A stretch of DNA of 64,000 nt from Hirudinaria manillensis (GCA_034509925.1 CM067530.1:10540001-10604000); one strand, 5' to 3'. Shown: positions 35,401-49,384, numbered from the stretch's first letter. Translations and numbers: made by a program. Notes: a model not told the origin generated them from the sequence alone.

Positions 35401-35980
35401 GCAGATAGATGGCAATTGCAGGATCTGTGGCAAGGCCCAAGAAACGATAAGCCACATAACGTCGGGTTGCACTGTGTTAGCAGCAACTGAATATTTGCAC
35501 CGACATAATAAGGTGGCCAGTTACATCCACTGGATTGTATGCCGTGAGCTAGGATGGGAAGTTCCAAAGAAATGGTACGAGCACACGCCCCAAAGTGTGA
35601 CGAATATAAAAGATTGCACCATTCTATGGGACTATGCGATTATCACGGACAGGAAAATATTGGCCAACAGACCTGACATTGTTATCCATGACAGGAGATC
35701 CAAGTCTTGCATGCTAATCGATGTTTCAGTCCCGGATGATAAGAACATCGCGCTCAAAGAAGCTGAAAAAATTAGCAAATACAAGGACCTGGAGATTGAA
35801 ATCAACCGGATGTGGAAAGTGAAGTCTAAAGTCGTTCCGGTAATTGTAGGAGCGCTCGGAACGCTAAGAAAAGACTTTACAAAGTATGTAGAGTTGATAC
35901 CAGGACGACCAAAGACTTCGGAGATTCAGAAGATCTCCTTGCTGGGCACTGCCCACATTCTTCGGAAAGTTCTTGGATGA
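32429..35980 (+). CDS. LINE ORF: reverse transcriptase with CCHC and restriction-like endonuclease
   Basis: Single uninterrupted ORF of 1183 residues. The N-terminal third contains a possible DNA-binding segment (WTKEQYAELMWCFYYA, about residues 75-90) that resembles a Myb/SANT-like helix; this is tentative. Reverse transcriptase spans about residues 430-760 with SPGPDNIQNFWIK, YRPITCLPTLYKLLT, AWIDYKKAFDSVPH, FQGDSLSPLLF and the catalytic YMDD at about 679-682. The C-terminus has a zinc-knuckle-like CRICG...H...C at about residue 997 and RPDIVIHD...LIDVSVPDD from about residue 1081, matching the PD-(D/E)xK endonuclease of R2/R4-type elements. No APE endonuclease is present. The product would nick the target and prime reverse transcription there. 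Confidence 0.9.
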   Translation: MHFNKYNSNSLYLQKLNAAILADQNKRRAEIRSVVSLSSSNSHQTETQSQNGLSEDYRSTVKVNNSKLANKKQQWTKEQYAELMWCFYYAQANKNEGGVVKGTYTTWRSRNPEIHQNINKDTLANTRRWIINTKKFSDMELQGIKNRACQNAERHLSETQTEIVIESISEGKFQSPQKAIDSLTIQYPQDPATNITDLEQQIKSRLLENKHLDFNNRPKLNKVRICKDTLEKIKAANEILSKMISGRQLNISEINDLIYCSASVIAGVQKPRDGPVGRKEPAWKVRISNKVEQYRKDLSIISEIKKGVATKRVHNKAKHLFKDESKSLEEKEQDIKMKLQATAQRLKRYCKRNDGYHQNKLFQEDAKKFYRHLCKRNEAISDPPSAEKIEEFWRGILENEIVHNTEAAWVRDEEIAFRNVVTEEWKEFTISEIQEVIKKSSNWKSPGPDNIQNFWIKRFTSLHSILTIAFNDLINNPENIPSWLTSGVTFLLSKGANQNNPKNYRPITCLPTLYKLLTSAISNRLYTHLDKNNILPIEQKGCQRGSRGCKDQLLINKMIVSTAKRMKRNLAMAWIDYKKAFDSVPHSWILASMKMYGVPARITGFMECSMKEGKTELMLCHQLGCIKTNKISIKRGIFQGDSLSPLLFCLALVPLSNMLNKLKLGYEIEPKEQISHLLYMDDLKIFTKTETQLNKALTTVKTFTDDICMEFGLDKCAVAIMKRGKQIKSRNMPFDDHNSIQSLNEEEAYKYLGIDENGDIKHPEMKEKIAREYYRRVRLILKSELNSKNKLSAINALAIPVLTYSFGIIDWRKSEIDKMDRKTRKLLTMHGLHHPKGDVSRLYIKRRNGGRGLIQLMSAYRCSMVNLSDYIEQGKDRLCSLVKKHEAGKAKYSLLKEAKTIKNKYLSLPTVQTSVKEMLKDNMEKERINELREKPMHGQFFCNLEKNWVDKEASCAWLRSAGLKGETESLIMAAQDQTLNTRYHQRMILKQQIDGNCRICGKAQETISHITSGCTVLAATEYLHRHNKVASYIHWIVCRELGWEVPKKWYEHTPQSVTNIKDCTILWDYAIITDRKILANRPDIVIHDRRSKSCMLIDVSVPDDKNIALKEAEKISKYKDLEIEINRMWKVKSKVVPVIVGALGTLRKDFTKYVELIPGRPKTSEIQKISLLGTAHILRKVLG

Positions 35981-35983
35981 ATT

Positions 35984-36008
35984 GCTGAGAGCACTGGTAG
36001 TGCTCAGC
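35984..36008 (+). other. Stem-loop in the LINE 3' UTR
   Basis: GCTGAGAGCAC and GTGCTCAGC pair around a TGGTA loop with a small bulge, a few bases after the ORF stop. It may be a recognition structure for the reverse transcriptase; that role is inferred. Confidence 0.5.
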
Positions 36009-36389
36009 ATTCATTCATCACCGGCTGTGAGACCGAGAAGAAGCAGGAAAAATGTGTATAATAATAATAATAATAATAATAATGGCGCCATAATTTCTTG
36101 GCGTCAGAGACTTCCGTGACTGGAGTCAACAACAGGGTTGTCAAACAACTACATAATCATAGAACAATTAAGTCATCAAATATTGACATCACACAATCGC
36201 ACAAACGCACGTCACTCGTAGCACGTTCATTAAAACTTCTTGTTATTAAATTCATCAATCGTCGGGAAATTACGAACCACCGTAAATAATAACAAAAAAA
36301 AAGAAAATGGCTGCTGAAAATTACGTCGAATGCCATTCATCTAGCGCTTAATTGGCTGTTTCTCAATGAATTTGCGATTCACCGTGCTC

Positions 36390-36396
36390 TATATAA
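36390..36396 (+). promoter_or_regulatory. TATA box of BPI-B
   Basis: TATATAA in GTGCTCTATATAAATG, 127 bp before the BPI-B ATG. Confidence 0.6.
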
Positions 36397-36522
36397 ATGA
36401 CCAGATATCTCTCTGACGAGGAACAAGTTAGTCTCTCTAGGTTTTAGATAGACCTTAGTCTTAGTCTTAGGGATTAGAAATAAGATTCTGAAATTTAAAA
36501 GTTAATTCGGTTTAATCTAGAA

Positions 36523-39325
36523 ATGAAATTTACTGATTTAATGTTCATTCGACTCTTTCTTATCTTTCTTTCTGGAACTCTAGCATGTAATGTTCTTTTG
36601 TTTACAATTTATTTAAAAGTAGAATAGATTAAAACAAGTTGCGGCAGACAAATGAGTGTAGTAATTGTAGGAGATTTTTATTTAGATATCCAGGGGTAGC
36701 TGGTTCGAAACCTGATTTGAGAAGCATAAGTGCCTCGAATTTTCCAAGTCATATTAAATTATAATTAATATATTATTATCGTAATTATTGCATAATTAAT
36801 TAAATAATTAATTTCTGCTTCCCATATCAATTAAAACAACAATATTAATTAATAATTTTTGGTAATTAGAAGAAAAAAAAGATATCTTTATTTGAATGAG
36901 AAACTTATTCACAGGCTGTCAGGGAAATCCAAACTTGAAACTGGTCGTCTCGAAGGAGGGTCTGGAAGTGGCTGTCAACAGGATCCTGGATCTTCTGTCT
37001 GTCGAGGCTTCCGGTCTGAAAATGGAGGGTCTGGGTGAAAAAACTGAGATCGGCGGAGGAACATTGGATTATTACGTGGAAGATTTGCAGGTGATTTGCT
37101 TTGGGATGTTTGGCGTTTTTAGATGCTTTTGTTGTTGTTGTTGTTGTTTTGTAAATTTTATATTTAATCCTAGAATTAATATTTATGATCAAAATACTAT
37201 TTCATAATTCAGATTATCGATAATTTCTAACTGTATATCACAAAGATAACTATCTAACACTAATCAACCGATTGTTCAGGCGATAGTCCAAAACCCCAAA
37301 CGTAAACCATGTTAACATTTCTCGTGAGAAAACGTTGACCATCATTCGCAGGTATTAGAGTTTAATAGCCCGAAATTTAACGTGGCAATTAAACCTGGAG
37401 TTGGGCTGACCCTGTACCTGTCAGAGGCCACCGTGAGACTCACCACGGGATGGGGTGTGTCCTTCCAGAGGGGTGTCTTACGCTTCCGGAACAACGGAAC
37501 CGGAGAGGTCGTAATCAACGGAACTGGAATCGATTTGGAAACATCTCTCGAGGTGGACAAGGAAGGGAGATTGCTCTTGGTGGCGAATTCTTGCACGCCC
37601 AGAGTTGGGGGAATCCTTTACAGATTGGATGATGAAGCCTTGTTCTACGACCTTGTGATACAGTCAGTTTTATTATAAAATTTAATCGTATTATATTCAT
37701 TCTTGAACTCACTTACTCACTCACCCAGACACCCATTCACTCACTCACTCACCCACTCACCCACACACCCATTCACTCACTCATTCATTCACCCACTCAC
37801 CCACACACCCATTCATTCACTCACTCACTTCAGCAACATTAAATGTTTCCTTAAAATGTCTCTAGGATGCTGAAGAAAAAAATCAGAACAGCCATAGAGA
37901 AGGGAATCTGTCAGGGTGCAGTCGACGGAATAAACAAAGATCTCCAGCAACTGATTTCAAAGTCCAGCTTCAAAACCAACCTCAGTAATGACCTCGAATT
38001 TGACCTCGGTTTGACCTCTGCCCCAGTTTTGACAGACGACTACTTAGAAGTGCCGATAGCCTCTAAGTTCTTGGATGACTCTACGAACATCTCGGTTAAT
38101 GAAATTTAATTAATTTCTTTTAAAATAATAAATAATAATAATAATATTATTTCATTCCGATTATTAAAATATTAAAATTACATTAATTAAATCATTAGTT
38201 GGTCAATTTTTGTATAAAAAATAAATGATTTCATGCGTCATTAACGAATGATGTTGTAGCTTTTAAATTATTTAATTCATTTGATTTGATTAAATTAATT
38301 TAATTTAATTCATGTAAACCCAAGCAAAAACTGTAATTATCTGTAATTATCCGACCTTGACATATAGATAAAGGAGTTCAAGGACGCTGTGGACATGAAG
38401 GTCAAAGGTGGTCACATGATCAGTCTGTACGTGTCTGAGGAACTGTTCAACGGTGCTTTCAGAATCCTTCATAAAAAAGACCGCCTGACATTCATACAAA
38501 CCTCTCCAACTATTCTGGTCGATATTATTTTAAATGTTATTTTGAATATTATTAAAAATAATATTTAATTATGGCTTAATTAGAAATTGATTTTTATTAC
38601 GATAAAGTTTAATTATCAATAATAATTGGTGAATATTGATGACAGAGTTAACAAATTAAGTTATCATTAGAAACGATTAGATTAACAGAAAAGCGATTAA
38701 TTACCAGAAACATTGATAATATCTTTATCTAAATATTAACTGAACGAATTGAAGTGAAAACGTCAAATCTTTTTATCTCTATTTATTTAAATTTTTATTA
38801 AATATTTGTAAAAAAAACACAATCATTTTTTGTTCTGTACAGAGTTTCTTAGGTCCCCTGAACATTTCCACGGCCAGTACGGTTCCAGGCGCTCACTTCT
38901 CCTTCGGCATTTCAGCCACAACACCCCCTGTCGTGAGCATCACGACGGACAACATCACCGTATCGGCTGACATCGTCGGAAGTATAGCCCTGAAACTGAG
39001 CGAGAACTTCACTTATGACGTACTGAGGCTGTCCTTAACGATCCAGTGTCAGCTGAAACTGTCAGTCGACGATGGACAACTGGTCGGGACACTCGACGAC
39101 GTCGTAGCTCTGCCGAAGGACTCGAGTTCGATTCCAGACGAAGGCAAGGACATCATCAGGGAGTCCATGAACAGCACCATACGGACAATTCTTTCTACAC
39201 TCGACATCTCTCAGCTAAGAAAAGCCTTTCCGAAGGTCTGCGAGAATTGCACGAGTTTTGCTGACACCGTCGTCAGTTTACACGAGGGTTTCTTGGTTGT
39301 TGCTACGAATTTGAAAAACGTTTAA
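36523..39325 (+). CDS. BPI/LBP-family protein B (divergent paralog)
   Basis: Exons: 36523-36586, 36915-37090, 37352-37662, 37866-38094, 38368-38517, 38843-39325; 470 residues with a signal peptide starting MKFTDLMFIRLF. Exon order, phases and lengths match the neighbours, so it belongs to the same array. The sequence is far more diverged: the SWRYRYKKAFIKI motif of the others is replaced by WGVSFQRGVLRFR, and the last exon lacks GLPLPN. The disulfide cysteines are kept (NSCTPRV in exon 3, GICQGA in exon 4), and extra cysteines occur at the mature N-terminus (CCQGN) and near the C-terminus (CENC). It is a full ORF, so probably functional with altered ligand preference; that is inference. Confidence 0.82.
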
Positions 39326-40885
39326 GTTTACGGGTTTTTTTTGTTTTTCTTAGGAAAGTCAGACATTTTTTGGCGATTGTTTTGTCGTTGTTGTTGTTGA
39401 AATCCTATTGTTGTTGTTGTTGTTGAAATCCTGTTGTTGTTGTTGTTGTTGTTGAAATCTTGTTGTTGTTGATGTTTGTCGTTTGTTGAATTGTGTTGTT
39501 GCTTGCAAAGATTAGACTCAACCCATTATGTAGCTCAATAGCATTATTATTTTGATTTTGTGTGTATTTATTTTATAATTCTTGAATTCAAATTTATTTA
39601 TTTAAATTATTTACAAAATATATTAATAATATTATCGATTAATTTTCATGATCTCGCGAGATATTTTTTCGCTTCAAATTACATTATAACATTTTAAATA
39701 ATATTTAATAATAATATTTAATAATATATTTAATTCAATTCATAATTCTAATTTTGAGTTTAATATTTTCTGTTACGTTCAAAAATATTTTTATTAAATT
39801 ATTAAGTTATTTTTGCAAATCAAAATTCACTGTGATTGTTGAAACTTCTGAGTGATAATAAAATATTTTATAAATAAATAGAAATCAATGGTCGTCTCAT
39901 GGAAACGAAGGAATTATTTCGGATTTATTCTTTAAATTAGGACTATAAGAATAAATTTTAAAAAAATTATTTCCGCTCGGCAGAAATATAAATATATTAT
40001 TGAAAGTTATCATGAAATCGAAAATGCTATATTTAATAATAATATAATAAAAATAATTTTATAATTTTCTCTCAACTCTAAACACGCATTACTGTTTTAA
40101 TTTGAACGATATCTTGAATGTTCCTTATTTTATTAAATTAATAAAATACATTAACGTTCAATAAATTTTAATTGTTTTTATTATTATTATTATTATTATT
40201 ATCATTATTATTATTATTATTTGAATTATTGTTTTTATTATTACTGAGTTACAGGATACAATGACAATTATTGAAAAATCTCAGACATCCTCCTCTCTTG
40301 AAATGATTTTAAATAATTGTTCTGCTCCCAAACATTGCGTGATGTGGATTGACATTAATGTCTAAATTATGAACAGTAATAATTAATAATAATAATATTA
40401 ATAAATAATAATAATATTAATAATAATAATAATAATATTAATAATAATAATAATATTAATAATAATAATAATAATATTAATAATAATAATAATAATGCCA
40501 GTTAATATTTTATTATATTTAAACATTAATTAGAAGCATTTGATTGACTGATACTGCGCTACAAAGCATTTATTATATTTACAATCATCTTGAAATTATT
40601 ATTATTTAATTATAATATTCGAATTTGAGTAATTATAATTTATAAAAAGAAATTATTTCGTAGCAGAAACCAATTAAGATCAGGCGACCGATTTCAATTG
40701 CTGCCAGAACAATCAGTGACCACGTGACTTTCACTGAACTAAAAAGGCGTATTTTCTAGACCCTGCCAATTTCCTAATTCTTCAATCGGGAAGAGAAGCG
40801 CTATATAAAGAGTCTGACTTTGGGGTCTCTCTCAGACACACATCAACACGTCTGCCGAGTATTTTTGGTTGCTGAAACGAAGAAG
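39326..40885. other. Intergenic region, BPI-B to BPI-C
   Basis: No gene seen. It holds (TTG)n blocks with a GAAATCCT spacer at 39386-39480, long AT-rich unique sequence, (ATT)n at about 40178-40220 and (AATATT)-type repeats at about 40385-40497. Confidence 0.6.
40802..40808 (+). promoter_or_regulatory. TATA box of BPI-C
   Basis: TATATAA within GCGCTATATAAAGAG, the same block as at BPI-A, 78 bp before the ATG. Confidence 0.7.
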
Positions 40886-43422
<2,537 letters not shown>

Positions 43423-44036
43423 ACAATTTTACCCTTCGGCGTCGGATGGAAATGTTTGACAATAACTCGAATAAGTTAATTTCGATTGCGTAGTAATTCA
43501 TTCTTAAACAGACAGTTTTGATTTCAGCTGATTAGATGTTACCATAGATGCTTAACTTTTTCTAGATTAGAATTCAGTATTTTTAAATACAATTAAATGA
43601 ATTTCATTTTATTGGAGTAAAATCATGATTATGATTTGATAACTTCAAGTGAGATGTTACACAACTTTAGTTAAATTACTCGAGTACTTTGACGACAGCA
43701 CTTGCTGACACTTAGAACAGCATTCACTAACACACTACAGCAACCTTCGGACGTCCATGAAGAAGTCACGATAAGTTGCCGGCCACATCAACGAGTGTAG
43801 ACCATGATTTTTATAACCTGTCAAATCAAGAATTTGATTTGCAGCAGCAGAAGTGAGACACGAGACTTGAGATCTGGTTGTTGATTGAACAGTTGTTCGT
43901 GAACTGCCGCCGGTCTCCCTCTTCAAGTATCTTCCTACCAAACTTCGAACGCTCAGACAGAGAGCGTCACACGTGATTGGAACGTTCTTGAGGTCGAATA
44001 TTTAACCTCGACCTTCATCAAAGTCGTCAAAGTGAT

Positions 44037-44043
44037 TATAAAT
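44037..44043 (+). promoter_or_regulatory. TATA box of BPI-D
   Basis: TATAAAT, 74 bp before the BPI-D ATG, in the position occupied by TATATAA in the other paralogs. Confidence 0.55.
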
Positions 44044-44110
44044 GAGAAGATTACAATTCTTGTCTCGCCATTTCTTCAAAAAAAATTTTCAATTTTGGTT
44101 TCGATTTGAA

Positions 44111-46677
44111 ATGATGGCAACTCAGTACACGTTGGTCTTTCTGCTGTTTCTGTCCTTAGTGGCAGTATCCTTGCAGGGTAAGAGGTCTGTTATATGCCTT
44201 AGTAATAGTTAGTTAATAATTTAACCTATTATTAGAAACTATTTAATAGAATATTTAGATTCAGGTATAGTTTGAGTTTAGTTTCCCATTGCAGAATTGC
44301 TTAAAATCCTTGCCAGCGATCAACATAAGTTTACCTCACATATAAATTAAATATCATCATCGTCGTCGTCATCGTCGGTGTTTCTGAATTTTGTTTTTAT
44401 TGAGTGCAGCTAATCTTTCCTAAAAAAATTCCTTAAAACAATTTTTATAGAAAGCAAGAAAGAAGGAGCAGACCGAGGAGGAATAAAACTAGAATTGACG
44501 AAAAAAGGCTTGGAATATTTTGCGCTACGCATCACTGACTTCCTGGAAAAGAAGATCAAAGGAGCTCAACTGGATGACGTGGAGGGAACGACCGAAACGT
44601 CCGTGGCTTACATCGATTATTGGTTGAAGAATATCAAGGTCAGTGCTTTCAATCAGAGAATCGTCTTGGGTTGTAAGCTGTGATTAGGCACAAGTCCTTG
44701 ACGAATTATGGCACAACCAGTAATAAAATAATAATTAATTTAATTATTTATTTGCTTGTAGAGCGTCGATTAAATTCATTCATTAATCAATAAGATATTT
44801 AACAATTTATGTCAAATGAATGAATTAATCTCGCATTAATCGATGCAATGTCAACTTTTGCATCATTTATTATTAATTCTAGATGACAGGTTTTAAGAAA
44901 CCCACGGTCAGTGTAAACTTAGACCCTCCGAATGGACTCAATCTGTCCTTCAAAGGGGCAGAGTTGACTGCCACCAGCAAGTGGGAGTACTTATACCGTT
45001 CCGGACTCATTAAACTCAGAGACGATGGATCGTTCCATGCATCGGCCGGGGACATTTCCATGACGGTTTCGGTTTCCGTTAAGAAAGGAAAGACCGGATC
45101 TCCGAAACCCAACGTAACGGAGTGCAAATGTTCCATTGGGAAACTACGCATAAATCTTAACAGCCGTGCCAACTGGTTTTACAACATCATTTTAAGGTTA
45201 GAGTAATCCTTTAGGTAATCTCTAATCTATAGAATAGCGTAAAGTATTAAAATCTTTTACATGTATTATCTTGTTAATCAGCAGTAAATTTCGATTTAGG
45301 TATAATTGATAACGAAATAAACTAAAATCATTTATAATCCGTTATTGAAAGTATTCTATAGCCATTTGAAAGAATTATATTTGTAATTAAGTTGCAATCA
45401 TTAAACTGCATATTTATGTGTTTTTCACAATTAATATCTCATAATTGCTATATTTACGATTAAATAATACTTTATCCAAAGATCAAGAAAATCGCATTAA
45501 GTGTGAATATTACAATCCACTGCCCCCTTGCTTCAAACATTCAGGCATAACTACGATGCCATCAAAAACTACTTTGAGAATCTCTTCTGCAAACAAGCCA
45601 AGGCTTCCGTGGACGGAATGACCTCCTTATACCTGGACGACTTCGACATGCAGGTGCACTTCAACGACTCCAACCTTGTACCCATCGTGTCCTTGAACTT
45701 AGCCCTGATGGACGACCCCACCTTTGGACAGGCCACCGTCTCGTTCGGATTCGTAGGGAGGTTTGCGGGAGACGATGTTAAAGAATTGGTGAGACTGTGG
45801 ATTAGACATACATAAGCTATAGCATTCCATAATAACACATTATTGTTATTATTATTATTATTATAGCATATTCACAATTATAAATTAATTGATAAATTTA
45901 GCAGTTATTCTTTATTCTTATTTTATTATTTTTTTTATTATTAATGGAAAATAGCTGACCATATTTTTTTTTCAAGGCACCAAGTGAAATGAAAATCCTC
46001 GGGTCTCACATGATGGGTGCTGGTCTGTCCGATGTGACTTTCAACAGTGCGTTTCGCGCATTGTACAAAAACAAACGTCTTTATTACAGTTTGGAACTGG
46101 CAGATAATCTGCTAGTGGTTAGTTTTACAATATATTAATATTTTTAATATTCAATATTACCATTTGTGATAGTGAAGCAAAATGAATCGTTTTTCAGAAA
46201 GCCCTGTTGAGGCTTTTAGAAGGGGCTGGAGGTCTTGCCAAAGTGACAGGGTTGACAGCTTCAATTGAACCAGTTTCTCCGCCTATCGTGTCAATCAAGC
46301 CAGGAAACATTTCAATCAGTGGAGAAATGGAAGGCAAACTCATATACAACCACACAGACGGTTCAAACTCGACTGCACTCAGCGTTAAGATTGCAATCAG
46401 AGCCGATCTACAAATCCACATCATCGACACCTTAGTGTACAGCACGATCAAGGACTTCGAGTGGAATCTCACTTACATGTCCATAACGGATGCCAGAGCT
46501 TCAATCCTCAAGTTGCTAGTCAACGAAGTTACCACGATTTTGAAACTAGTTCTCGATGAATTTTTGGCCCAAGGGTATTCTATTCCGGAGTTCTCCGGGT
46601 TCCATTTGAAGGATCCCCTGCTCCGGGTAAACGACAGGTACGTCACAGTGGTCAGTAACATTGGCCACGCTGGATGA
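44111..46677 (+). CDS. BPI/LBP-family lipid-binding protein D
   Basis: Exons: 44111-44177, 44451-44638, 44883-45196, 45545-45788, 45977-46117, 46198-46677; 477 residues. The signal peptide begins MMATQYTLVFLLFLS. Two adjacent ATGs exist; the first was taken. Mature features: IKLELTKKGLEYFALRIT, TSKWEYLYRSGLIKLRDDGSF, ECKCSIGKL and LFCKQAKAS for the disulfide pair, and a divergent C-terminal region (AQGYSIPEFSGFHLKDPLLR). It has several N-x-S/T sites in the last exon (for example NISIS, NHTDG, NSTAL). Moderately diverged from A, C and E. Confidence 0.88.
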
Positions 46678-47427
46678 ACGCTGGAAATGAAAACCAAGAG
46701 TATCTTGGGGATTTTGTTTTGTAAAAAAGGAATGTTTTTGTTGTGAATAAAATATTTTAAAATTTGTGTCTGCTTTGATTTATTGGAGGTTTGTTAGCCT
46801 TTTATTTATTTATTTATTCATTTATTTATTTATTCATTTATTCATTCATTAATTCATTCTTTTAATTCATGAATTGTTTTTAAATTATTTTTTGATCGCT
46901 TGAGCTGTCAAATGCGCCCCCTAATGAATGTAACAGAAATATCCGAGACTCAATCATTTGTTTCAAAACTGAATTCTATTTATTAAATAGTCGTTAAAAT
47001 ATCAAATTTATCGATAAAAGTTTACTATATAAATTAATACAATTGATTTAACCTTGAAATTGAATATTTATTATTCAAAACTCTTGGCAGAGCTCTCTGG
47101 TAGGGAGCAATTTACATAAGTTTACATATATTTTCCCTGACAAATTTGTTACTCTCCCAAACTTTGACCTACGAGTCGCCATTGTTGCAATTAAATGAAT
47201 TAGTTTTTAAATGTCTTTAATTTGGTTTCAAGTGGGGGAAAATACAACATCGAGAGTCCTAAAGGTCTCTCTGACAGCACCAGCCGGCTAGCAGCTGCCA
47301 TAGATGGTAAATTAAACTAAAGATTACTAGCTGAATCCTTTAATTCGACTCCATGCCAACACGACTGCTTTACAAATTGACTGGATGTCATTAAGTTGAG
47401 TTAATTTCGATTTTTATCATTCTCCAG
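46678..47427. other. Region upstream of BPI-E exon 2 with a TATA box but no readable first exon
   Basis: TATATAA at 47026-47032 is where a BPI promoter would be. No ATG follows until about 47194, and the ATGs there give short frames (stop after one codon, or after about 26 codons) with no signal peptide and no donor in the required phase. The rest is AT-rich with an ATTT/ATTC repeat at about 46800-46860. Confidence 0.5.
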
Positions 47428-49384
47428 AGAGCCAAAGTCAAGCTGGAAATGGCGAAGCGAAAGTGGTTCTAACGAAGCAGGGCTTGGATTATGCAGCCTG
47501 GCATGCAGTGGAGGTGATGGACAAAAAGATCAGAGAAACTCCGATCGAAGATGTTTCTGGTCAAACAAATGTGAAGATCGGGAAGGTAGATTATGAATTC
47601 AAGGATACCAGGGTGAGCGTTCAGGATTCTAAAAGCATCTTTATCGTTCCATTGAATATCTACAAATTCTTTAATATAAAAACTTTATATATTTTATTTT
47701 AAACAATGCGTTAAAAGTTTAACAATAGGGTTAGGGTTAAGTTTATGGTTAGCTTTAGATTTGAGCTTAAGGTTAGGATTAACTTTCCCAAATTTCAAAT
47801 CAAACTTTCAGTCTTACTTATCATATTTTCTTAACAGCTAAAAGAGTTCACGAAACCCTCTGCCAACGTCGATACCATTCCGGGCCAAGGACTGACCATG
47901 TCCCTCAACGGAGCTGGAATCGCAGTTGAGGGCAACTGGCGCTACAGGTACAGGAAGGCTTTCATCAAAATAAGAGACAGCGGTTCGTTCAGGGCCTCTG
48001 CCGACGGAGTCTCCATAAGCGTTTCCGTGTCTCTCGGAAGGAATGATAACGGATCTCCGAGGATAGCGGCCACAGGATGCCACTGTTCCATCAACGACAT
48101 TCACATCAAGCTCCGTGGTGGTGCCAGCTGGTTGTACAATATTTTCATCAAGTGAGTTTCATCGATTGAAAAAGGAGTCTTGGGTGTGATTTTTGATTTT
48201 AAATGCTCTGCCCAATTAACGTCTCCAAACCCAAAAATAGGCTATTCCAATTTGTGTCTCCTGAATTAATCGAGCACATTTGTGTCTAGATTTTACTTGG
48301 AATTTTCGAAATTCGAAAAAACAGTGACATAAATAATCCCACAGGTTCTACAAGAACAAAATAAAGAGCTCCCTGGAGGGCGTGGTTTGCAGGGAGGCAC
48401 AAAATGCAATCAACCAAAACGGGGCTGCCACGTTAGCCACGCTCAACATGCAGGCACGCATCAATGACGTTCTGACGATAAACTATGCACTCTCAACGGA
48501 CCCCGTCTTTGGCAGCAACTACATGGAATCGAATCACGTCGGGAGATTCTTGAACGACGATGTTGTTGAAACTGTGAGTACTAAACAAAGCATTTAGAAT
48601 TGCAAAAAGAAAAGATCGCAATGTAAATCAAAGTATTTTTTGGGAAATTAATGTATTAATAAATAATTTAACGATGACTTTAAAGGCACCAGAAATGAAA
48701 CCGGTTTGGGATCGCATGATCAGTGCTTCAGTTTCTGATGGCGCCCTCAACAGCGGAATTCGAGTCCTCTTCAAGAACAACAAGTTTAACTGGGGTCAAG
48801 ATCTTAGAGATGAGGCGGTCGTAGTTAGTTCTGTTTATTTGTTGTGATTTCGAATAGGGTTTTTTTCCTTTAATGACAATAAATTAACCGGACGTATCCA
48901 TCAGGGACTGGTATTCGGAATGCTGGAAGAAGCAGGGAACCCTCTGAAAGGAGTGGGGCTTGGAGTGTCCGTCGGAGCCACTTCTCCACCTGTGATGACC
49001 ATCCAACCTGGAAGCATTCTGATCAACGGCGAAGTGGAAGGAAAAGTTGACGTCATCCAGTCTGACGGTTCGAGATCGACTGCATTCAGCGTCAAGATAG
49101 CTCTCCAGTTGCAAATCCACGGAGGAATCCGAGAAGACAGAGTCATTGGAACCATCTCGAACTTCACGCCATCCCTGACTTATTGCTCGGTACCCAACTT
49201 CAAGCCAGAGTCTATCAATGCGGCAATCGCTCAGCTGACTCAACTTCTGCTTCCTTCCATCAACGAAGCTCTTGCGCAAGGACTTCCGTTGCCCAACGTT
49301 CAGGGAATCCAGTTCAAGGATCAAGTCCTTCACCTGAATGAACGCCATATCACCGTGGCTACCAACGTCCACTATGCTGGATGA
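47428..49384 (+). CDS. BPI/LBP-family protein E, first exon not found (possible pseudogene)
   Basis: Exons 2-6 are intact and in phase: 47428-47612, 47838-48151, 48345-48573, 48686-48823, 48905-49384, ending with a stop, for about 447 mature residues. Seen: AKVVLTKQGLDYAAWHAVEV, NWRYRYRKAFIKIRDSGSF, TGCHCSIND and VVCREAQNA (disulfide pair), GLPLPNVQGI...ERHITVATN. It closely resembles A and C. No signal-peptide exon is recognisable between the TATA box at 47026 and exon 2. Either exon 1 has decayed, which would make this a recently silenced copy, or it uses an unusual start. No internal stop or frameshift was found. Confidence 0.8.

Larger units (their letters stand above)
31835..36056 (+). 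mobile_element. Non-LTR retrotransposon (LINE) with restriction-like endonuclease, R4/Dong-like
   Basis: About 4.2 kb element with a roughly 590-bp 5' UTR, one long ORF and a short 3' UTR. A (AAT)n run (31793-31834) directly precedes it and a (TAA)n run (36057-36083) directly follows the 3' UTR, so it looks inserted within a TAA/ATT microsatellite. The established Dong element of Bombyx has this target preference, and R4/Dong elements carry a single ORF with a C-terminal restriction-like endonuclease. The 3' UTR begins with a hairpin at 35984-36008. The element looks full-length and recent because the ORF is uninterrupted. Clade assignment is by domain layout and insertion site only. Confidence 0.8.

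Noticed and set aside
32429-35980. Retroviral or LTR-retrotransposon origin of the RT ORF
   Set aside because: No LTRs, gag, protease or integrase are present; the C-terminal restriction-like endonuclease and single ORF indicate a non-LTR element.
31835-36056. Classification as R2 inserted in 28S rDNA
   Set aside because: The flanks are (AAT)n microsatellite, not rDNA, and no rDNA sequence is present nearby.
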